From: an uncultured Shinella sp.
Lineage (GTDB): Bacteria > Pseudomonadota > Alphaproteobacteria > Rhizobiales > Rhizobiaceae
Assembly (NCBI GenBank): GCA_946481465.1
Contig: CAMLOC010000128.1
Span: 1-8,024 of the forward strand
Reading direction: 5' to 3'
Length of the DNA: 8,024 bases
Of the stretch, positions 1 to 6,224 are shown in pieces. The position numbers and the translations under genes were made by a program. Each line of letters opens with the position of its first letter. Position 1 is the first letter of the stretch. The notes under the pieces were generated by a model. It made no database searches. It saw nothing but the letters and a program-made list of their open reading frames with translations, and was not told the origin of the DNA.

Positions 1-180
1 CGAGGAGGAGGTCGTGCCGTCCATGTAGTCGCGCATGAAATCGAAGACCGACCAGGTGGCGAAGCATTTCAGCGCCAGCAGCGCCTTGGCGCCGGAGATT
101 TCGCGCAGCAGGGCGATCTTCTCCATGTTGGCGAGCAGCTTGGACTTGTCGATCAGATAATAGGGTGTCGTCAGGGACAT
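1..180 (-). CDS. nspC: Carboxynorspermidine/carboxyspermidine decarboxylase, N-terminal 60 residues (partial)
   Basis: Partial gene: translation starts at the ATG at 180 and runs off the left edge. The 60 visible residues begin [15 protein letters not shown] and contain [18 protein letters not shown], typical of the N-terminus of NspC-type decarboxylases, which belong to the alanine-racemase-fold (fold III) PLP enzymes. By family knowledge, the lysine in the ALKCF stretch (residue 38) should be the PLP Schiff-base lysine. The enzyme decarboxylates carboxynorspermidine or carboxyspermidine in the last step of the aspartate-semialdehyde-dependent polyamine route, in the cytoplasm. Its usual partner, a saccharopine-dehydrogenase-like carboxyspermidine dehydrogenase, is not in the window and may lie further left. 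The Shine-Dalgarno sequence is poor (ACAGG about 5 nt before ATG). Family assignment is confident; spermidine versus norspermidine specificity cannot be read here. Confidence 0.88.
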   Translation of the reverse strand, partial: MSLTTPYYLIDKSKLLANMEKIALLREISGAKALLALKCFATWSVFDFMRDYMDGTTSSS

Positions 181-654
181 GCTGGACCTGTCTTCTCGGG
201 GTGTGCCGGCCGCCGGCAAAAGCCGGCAACGCGATAGGAACGCGAGACGAGGAAGGCACGGGCCTCCCGTTCTCGCGTGGATCTCAGAAAGGAAAACCGG
301 AAATTACGGTATCGTCGTGCGGACACGGCGATGTGACAGCGCTTTTTCGCTTTTGCCGCGCGCGCGGTGTCTCATCGGGAAAAGAGCAGGCAGGCGCGGT
401 GTCCTGACCGGCCGCAAGGGACCGGTGGGCATAACGGCGTCAGAGCCAGAGCGTGCCGCCGGGGCACACATCGAAAAGCGTTCTTCCGTTCGGGGGGCGT
501 CGACCGAGCCCATCCCCGATTGGAAGAGGGCGTCGCAAGACATGGCGTCCTCCCCAACCAGCAGATGAAACCTGCAATAAGTGGGCGCTCTCTAGCACAG
601 CGTGGCCATGGATTTCAATGCACCTCTTTTTGCGGAATTTTGCGTTTTTCGCTC
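181..654. other. Non-coding gap between nspC and zntA
   Basis: This 474-base stretch separates the divergent nspC and zntA genes. Reading frames exist on both strands but none has a good ribosome binding site, a recognisable domain or believable composition. Next to nspC are inverted repeats (listed separately). A 10-base direct repeat GCGCGGTGTC occurs at 362-371 and 394-403. The part from about 620 to 654 is rich in T runs (TTTTTGCGG, TTTTGCG, TTTTTCGC) and lies directly upstream of the zntA -35 box, where an UP-type element would sit. A small RNA or long leader is possible, but I recognise none. Confidence 0.5.
205..278 (-). promoter_or_regulatory. Possible structured 5' leader of nspC
   Basis: Two inverted-repeat clusters lie 25 to 98 nt upstream of the nspC start. 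Nearest the gene, GCCGGC occurs three times (205-210, 212-217, 222-227); the last two can form a 6-bp hairpin with a four-base loop, and the first and third can pair instead. Further out, ACGCGAGA (240-247) pairs with TCTCGCGT (271-278), and a small ACGGG/CCCGT hairpin (258-270) stacks against that stem. The alternative pairing suggests a folded leader, but in GC-rich DNA this may be chance. No known riboswitch consensus was recognised and no promoter was located. Confidence 0.25.
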
Positions 655-685
655 TTGCACCTCTAGTCGCTAGAGGTCGTAGAAC
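655..685 (+). promoter_or_regulatory. MerR-type promoter/operator of zntA (19-bp spacer)
   Basis: A -35 element TTGCAC (655-660) and a -10 element TAGAAC (680-685) are separated by exactly 19 bp, the lengthened spacer typical of promoters activated by MerR-family proteins through DNA distortion. A perfect 8-bp dyad, ACCTCTAG-TCG-CTAGAGGT (659-677), fills the spacer, where a MerR dimer binds. The likely transcription start is near 692, giving a leader of only about 23 nt before the zntA ATG at 715. The probable regulator is the ZntR/CadR-like protein encoded at 3521-3937. Architecture is seen directly; the regulator pairing is inferred. Confidence 0.85.
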
Positions 686-714
686 CTCTTCACCAGACGA
701 AAGAGGAATGGACG

Positions 715-2945
<2,231 letters not shown>

Positions 2946-2949
<4 letters not shown>

Positions 2950-3515
2950 GGCGCCGGACGTTTTTTGGCCTTGCCGCAGGTCTTGCCGCGATCGTCGCCG
3001 TGACGGTCGCGGCAAGGGCGCCATCCGGCGGGGCGGCGAGACGGCGTGTCTTCGAACTCGAGACCGTCGACGGCAAACCGTTCCGCTCCGCCGACCTCGT
3101 CGGAAAGCCCTATCTCGTCTTCTTCGGGTTCACCCATTGCCCCGACGTCTGCCCGACTGCGCTCTTCGAACTGTCGGGTCTGCTCAAGGACATCGGCCCG
3201 GCGGCCGACCGCATCACGCCGCTCTTCATCTCGATCGATCCCGAGCGGGACACGGCGGACCTTTTGAAGCTCTACATGACGTCCTTCGATCCGCGCATCA
3301 TCGCGCTTCGCGGCGATGCGGCCCGGACGAAGAGGGCGGCGGATGCCTTTTCGGCCTTTTACAGGAAGGTGCCGACCGCCTCGGACAGCTACACGATGGA
3401 GCACACTGCCGGCCTTTTCCTCATCCGCGCGGACGGTCGGCTGCAGGGTATGCTGGACATGCACGAGCCGCGCGAGACCCAGCTTCAGAAGCTGAAACTG
3501 CTCGCGGCGTCCTGA
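2946..3515 (+). CDS. SCO1/SenC/PrrC-family protein, membrane-anchored
   Basis: A 189-residue thioredoxin-fold protein. The N-terminus MRRRTFFG followed by a hydrophobic stretch (about 7-24) is a signal anchor or Tat-like leader, placing the domain in the periplasm. The SCO metal/redox motif CPDVC (C65, C69) follows FFGFTHCPDVCPT, and the distal ligand histidine is H153 in MEHTAG, so the full Cys-Cys-His copper site is present. FISIDPERDT (94-103) is also typical of the family. SCO proteins usually deliver copper to, or reduce, the CuA site of cytochrome oxidase; some act as thiol oxidoreductases. The ATG at 2946 overlaps the zntA TGA (ATGA), implying translational coupling and shared metal control. 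No cytochrome oxidase gene is nearby, so its job with a zinc-type exporter is unknown. It converges on merR with a 5-base gap. Confidence 0.92.
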
Positions 3516-3520
3516 AGACC

Positions 3521-3937
3521 TCAGTCGTGATCGTCGTGGCAGAGGTCGTGGTTGGCGAGCGCCCGGATGACGTAGCAGTCGCGGATCTGGTCGGAATGGC
3601 AATGGCTGGTGATGCGCTCCAGCTCGGCCTCCAGCTTGCGCAGCCGGGCGATCTTGCGCCGCACGGTGTCAAGTTGCTCGGCGGCGATGCGATCGGCATC
3701 GTGGCAGGGGCGTTCGGGATGCTGGCTGAGGTCGATCAGCGCGCGGATGGCATCGAGGGTCAGGCCGAGGTCGCGCGCATGGCGGATGAAGGCGAGGCGA
3801 TCGCGCTCCTCGCTGGAATAGCGCCGCTGGTTGCCCTCCGAGCGCTCGGCAGGGGAGATGAGGCCCATCTGCTCGTAGTAGCGGATGGTCGGAACCTTGA
3901 CGCCCGTGGCCCTGGAAAGATCGCCGATCGTCAGCAT
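3521..3937 (-). CDS. MerR-family metal-responsive transcriptional regulator (ZntR/CadR-like)
   Basis: A 138-residue regulator. The N-terminal winged-helix begins MLTIGDLSRATGVKVPTIRYYE, followed by QRRY and the second wing (to about 70), a dimerisation coiled coil (about 80-110), and a C-terminal metal loop. Candidate ligands are C78 (start of the dimer helix, as in ZntR Cys79), C113 and C121 in SHCHSDQIRDC, and C133 plus His in the CHDDHD tail. The ZntR CC pair is C-H here. This pattern indicates a divalent metal sensor (Zn, Cd or Pb) rather than the two-Cys CueR copper type. I chose the ATG at 3937 because GAGG lies 8 nt upstream and the protein then begins as usual for MerR proteins; the ATG at 3964 adds nine residues but lacks a Shine-Dalgarno. 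It probably activates the promoter at 655-685 and perhaps 4089-4119. It is convergent with sco, not divergent from zntA. Confidence 0.9.
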   Translation of the reverse strand: MLTIGDLSRATGVKVPTIRYYEQMGLISPAERSEGNQRRYSSEERDRLAFIRHARDLGLTLDAIRALIDLSQHPERPCHDADRIAAEQLDTVRRKIARLRKLEAELERITSHCHSDQIRDCYVIRALANHDLCHDDHD

Positions 3938-3968
3938 CGCCTCTGCCTCATCGAGAATAGTCATGCCA

Positions 3969-3997
3969 CAGATGTGCCGGACGCGCCGGCAAATCAA
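3969..3997 (-). promoter_or_regulatory. Weak candidate promoter of the merR gene
   Basis: On the minus strand TTGATT (3992-3997) could be a -35 box, with a poor -10 (CATCTG, 3969-3974) 17 bp downstream. A 6-bp inverted repeat TGCCGG/CCGGCA (3975-3991) fills the spacer. Transcription from here would begin near the ATG at 3964, so the better-supported start at 3937 would have a leader of roughly 25 nt with its GAGG site. The -10 match is weak and this is a low-confidence call. Confidence 0.25.
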
Positions 3998-4088
3998 GTC
4001 TTCCTTGTCATCCGCTCCGGAAAGCGCCTGTTGACGATTTGTTGTTCGCCCCGTGAACGGTGCACCGCGAAAATCGCCGGACCGGGCC

Positions 4089-4119
4089 TTGATGCTCGAG
4101 CGGCTTGAGGTTCTATGCT
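4089..4119 (+). promoter_or_regulatory. Second MerR-type promoter/operator upstream of the L,D-transpeptidase pair
   Basis: TTGATG (4089-4094, preceded by C as in CTTG) and TATGCT (4114-4119) are separated by exactly 19 bp. The spacer begins with the imperfect dyad CTCGAG-CGG-CTTGAG, followed by GT. Aligned with the zntA promoter, each element falls at the same offset (CTCTAG-TCG-CTAGAG-GT there), with half-sites differing by one base each. It sits between the divergent merR gene and the plus-strand genes, the classical place for a MerR operator. Predicted transcription starts near 4126, giving a leader of about 155 nt to the ATG at 4280. No reporter or binding evidence is available, so function is inferred from architecture. 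Confidence 0.6.
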
Positions 4120-4127
4120 TCCCCGCG

Positions 4128-4202
4128 ATGGCCGGCGCTTCGGATTCGGCGCGCCCGGCGGGGCATGATGCCGCTTGCGCCACAAGATTAACGAAGTTCT
4201 AA
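4128..4202 (+). CDS. Possible 24-residue small ORF just after the second MerR-type promoter
   Basis: An ATG at 4128 opens 24 codons ending in TAA at 4200-4202, within the leader predicted from the promoter at 4089-4119. There is no Shine-Dalgarno, but the ATG is about 2 nt from the predicted transcription start, so leaderless translation is conceivable. The peptide is Ala-rich with one His and one Cys (GHDAAC) and resembles no family I know. It may well be a chance ORF. Confidence 0.15.
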   Translation: MAGASDSARPAGHDAACATRLTKF

Positions 4203-4203
4203 G
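4175..4203 (+). promoter_or_regulatory. Alternative housekeeping-type promoter for the L,D-transpeptidase genes
   Basis: TTGCGC (4175-4180) and TCTAAG (4198-4203) are 17 bp apart, each matching the sigma-70 consensus at about four of six positions, with CTTG at the -35 as often seen in rhizobia. If used, it would give a leader of about 70 nt and constitutive expression independent of the MerR-type element further upstream. Evidence is weak. Confidence 0.25.
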
Positions 4204-4279
4204 CAATCGCTTGGAATCTGTACCCCGAGATGCGCGGCCCTGACGGCGCGCCCGGACCTCTAGCAACCGAAAACGATCC

Positions 4280-5323
4280 ATGTTTGCGCTTCGCCACCGT
4301 CTTTTCCGTGAAACCGCCCGCCTGCGCCTGCCGCTTCTCGCGCGGCTCGCCGCCGCCACCGTCGCCGGCGGCCTGCTTGCCGGCTGCATGGCCATGGACG
4401 TCGCCTCGCTGGCCGAGGCGCCGCAGCTTTCCAGCAAGGTGAAGGCGGAGATGGCGAAGAAGAAGATGCGGCCGGAAAGCCCCGTGCTGGTGCGCATCTT
4501 CAAGCAGGAGAGCGAACTGGAGGTCTGGAAGGTCGATGCGAGCGGCCAGTATGCGCTGTTCAAGACCTATCCGATGTGCCGCTGGTCCGGCAAGCTCGGC
4601 CCCAAGACGAAGAGCGGCGACCGCCAGGCGCCGGAAGGCTTCTACCATGTCTCGGCCGGCATGCTGAACCCGAATTCGCAATATTACGTCTCGTTCAATC
4701 TCGGCTATCCGAACCGGCTGGAATCGGCGCTCGGCTATACCGGCGAGGCGCTGATGGTGCATGGCGCCTGCTCCTCCTCGGGCTGCTACGCCATGACGGA
4801 CCAGGGCGTCGGCGAGATCTACGCCATCGTGCAGCGGGCGCTGGAGGGCGGGCAGCAGCGCTTCCAGGTGCAGGCCTATCCCTTCCGCATGACGACGCAG
4901 AACATGGCCAAGCATCGCGGCGATCCGAACATGCCCTTCTGGCGCACGCTGAAGGAGGGCTATGACGCCTTCGCCTTCACGCGCAAGCAGCCGAAGGTCT
5001 CCGTCTGCGCCGGCCGCTACGTCTTCAACAAGGAATTCGCTGACGGCGAGCCGAGCGATCCGCTGGCGCAATGCCCCGCGACGCTGGGCGAGCCGGCGGG
5101 CGATCTCGTCGCCAAGCTCGGCGCGGAGCAGAGGAAGCTGGATGCCGCGCTCGCCGGCGCGGCGCCCGTGTCGGGCTTTGCCTATATGGACGGCGGCATG
5201 CATGCGAGCTTCCGCACGCTCCTCAAGCAGCAGGGTGCGAAGGGCATGGCCGCTCGCATCTCGCGCACGAAATACCCTGTCAGCCGGCCCGATGCCGCGC
5301 TGGCCGATCCCTATGACGATTGA
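4280..5323 (+). CDS. YafK-like L,D-transpeptidase-fold lipoprotein (murein transpeptidase/hydrolase)
   Basis: A 347-residue predicted lipoprotein. A basic N-terminus and hydrophobic stretch end in the lipobox LLAGC (lipidated C36), so it is exported and membrane-anchored. The YkuD-type catalytic domain spans roughly 65-185, with APEGFYHV (about 117-124) and the active-site signature HGACSSSGCYAMTD; H161 and C169 are the expected catalytic pair. HGxCxSxGCYAM is characteristic of the YafK branch. E. coli YafK (LdtF/DpaA) releases Braun lipoprotein from peptidoglycan, while other members make 3-3 crosslinks, so transpeptidase versus hydrolase cannot be settled here. The C-terminal part (about 190-347), with a possible Cys pair, matches nothing I can name. 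The Shine-Dalgarno is weak, and no alternative start that keeps the signal peptide was found. It is first in an operon with the next gene (14-nt gap), and perhaps metal-regulated through 4089-4119. Confidence 0.85.
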   Translation: MFALRHRLFRETARLRLPLLARLAAATVAGGLLAGCMAMDVASLAEAPQLSSKVKAEMAKKKMRPESPVLVRIFKQESELEVWKVDASGQYALFKTYPMCRWSGKLGPKTKSGDRQAPEGFYHVSAGMLNPNSQYYVSFNLGYPNRLESALGYTGEALMVHGACSSSGCYAMTDQGVGEIYAIVQRALEGGQQRFQVQAYPFRMTTQNMAKHRGDPNMPFWRTLKEGYDAFAFTRKQPKVSVCAGRYVFNKEFADGEPSDPLAQCPATLGEPAGDLVAKLGAEQRKLDAALAGAAPVSGFAYMDGGMHASFRTLLKQQGAKGMAARISRTKYPVSRPDAALADPYDD

Positions 5324-5337
5324 CGCGAGGACATGTA

Positions 5338-6060
5338 TTGACTGGTGAAAGCGTAAGCCGCCGATCCTTCCTGCTATGCGGGGCGGGATTGGCAACCACC
5401 GTTCTGGCCGGCTGCACGACGCCGGCGCGCGAGCGGGTTGCCGTCGAGCCCGAACCGGTCGATACCAGCATCTATGCCGCCATGTACGGGCCGAAGCCCG
5501 ACGAGCAGTTCCCGCTGCCGGCCATTCCCTACCAGAAGATCGACCGGCGCTTCTATCGCCAGATGGTGCCCAACCCGACCGGCGAGCGCCCCGGCGTGAT
5601 CGTCGTCGACACGGCGAACCACTTCCTCTACCTCACCTACGAGAACGGCCAGGCCATGCGCTACGGTGTCGGCCTCGGCCGCGCCGGCTTCGAATGGGCC
5701 GGCCGCGGCGTCATCCAGTACAAGCGGGAATGGCCGCGCTGGACCCCGCCGGACGAAATGGTCGCCCGCCAGCCGGAGCTGGAACCCTACAGCATCGCGA
5801 ACGGCGGCATGGAGCCGGGCCTGAAAAACCCGCTCGGCGCCCGCGCGCTCTACATCTTCCAGAACAACGAGGACACGCTCTACCGCATCCACGGGTCTCC
5901 GGAATGGTGGACGATCGGCAAGTCGGTCTCCTCCGGCTGCGTGCGCATGCTGAACCAGGACGTCATCGACCTCCACAGCCGCGTGCAGAACGGCACGCCG
6001 ATCGTGGTTCTCGGCAACGCTGCCGTCGCGGCTGCGGGTAACGGCGTGACGTCGTTCTAA
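5338..6060 (+). CDS. L,D-transpeptidase (YkuD domain), Tat-type lipoprotein
   Basis: A 240-residue periplasmic L,D-transpeptidase. The N-terminus combines a twin arginine (SRRSFLLCGAG, R8-R9) with a lipobox VLAGC (C26), indicating a possibly Tat-exported lipoprotein. The YkuD domain (about 85-226) starts at GVIVVDTANHFLYL and carries the catalytic signature with H185 (HGSPEWW) and C201 (SVSSGCVRM). Such enzymes make 3-3 peptidoglycan crosslinks or, in several alphaproteobacteria, attach outer-membrane proteins to peptidoglycan. I chose TTG at 5338 because GAGGA (5327-5331) lies 6 nt upstream. An in-frame TTG at 5320 would add six residues but lacks a well-placed site; no ATG fits. It follows the YafK-like gene by 14 nt, so the two are probably cotranscribed. 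Family and fold are confident; the exact substrate is not. Confidence 0.92.
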   Translation: MTGESVSRRSFLLCGAGLATTVLAGCTTPARERVAVEPEPVDTSIYAAMYGPKPDEQFPLPAIPYQKIDRRFYRQMVPNPTGERPGVIVVDTANHFLYLTYENGQAMRYGVGLGRAGFEWAGRGVIQYKREWPRWTPPDEMVARQPELEPYSIANGGMEPGLKNPLGARALYIFQNNEDTLYRIHGSPEWWTIGKSVSSGCVRMLNQDVIDLHSRVQNGTPIVVLGNAAVAAAGNGVTSF

Positions 6061-6088
6061 GATCGGCGGCTTTAACCTATCTTCCCTC

Positions 6089-6156
6089 ATGGTCGGGCTT
6101 GACCCGACCATCCACGCCTCATTCGCCGCCTGGATCCTCGGCTCAAGGCCGAGGAT
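6089..6156. repeat. Pair of intergenic palindromic repeat units
   Basis: Two perfect 9-bp-arm hairpins stand 22 bases apart. The first is ATGGTCGGG (6089-6097), loop CTTGA, CCCGACCAT (6103-6111). The second is ATCCTCGGC (6134-6142), loop TCAAG, GCCGAGGAT (6148-6156). Their five-base loops are near reverse complements (CTTGA/TCAAG), and both are flanked by GGAT/ATCC-like bases. Palindromes of this type are, from general knowledge, scattered in many copies between genes of rhizobial genomes. Lying between convergent genes they may also act as transcription terminators or mRNA stabilisers. Copy number in this genome cannot be seen here. Confidence 0.7.
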
Positions 6157-6182
6157 GACGAGGAGGTGGGGCGCGGTTTGTC

Positions 6183-6218
6183 AACGATGGGGCTGGCAGC
6201 CCCGTCGTTTGACGGGGC
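6183..6218 (-). terminator. Overlapping alternative hairpins downstream of the GcvT-family gene
   Basis: Just past the stop codon of the minus-strand gene, GCCCCGTC (6199-6206) and GACGGGGC (6211-6218) form an 8-bp stem with a four-base loop, a terminator-like position and strength. The same GCCCC segment can instead pair with GGGGC at 6189-6193 in a longer stem (arms 6183-6194 and 6198-6209, one G-T mismatch, three-base loop). The structures exclude each other. No clear T run follows on either strand, so this would not be a canonical intrinsic terminator. Confidence 0.45.
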
Positions 6219-6224
6219 GGCGTC

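Noticed and set aside
179..666. Several overlapping short frames in the nspC-zntA gap
   Set aside because: No ribosome binding sites, no domains, and Arg/Ser/Pro-rich composition typical of chance frames in GC-rich DNA.
3517..3547. GACCTC/GAGGTC inverted repeat as a bidirectional terminator between sco and merR
   Set aside because: Only six paired bases around a 19-base loop, inside the merR coding end, with no T run.
4031..4059. TTGACG as a -35 box
   Set aside because: The sequence 17 bp downstream (TGAACG) is a poor -10 and nothing else supports a promoter there.
3938..4183. N-terminal extension of the MerR regulator to 4183
   Set aside because: Added residues have no family similarity and would overlap the MerR-type promoter; the ATG at 3937 has a Shine-Dalgarno and a family-typical N-terminus.
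4199..5395. A 398-codon frame antisense to the YafK-like gene
   Set aside because: Shadow frame with no recognisable domain, opposite a gene with intact catalytic and lipobox motifs.
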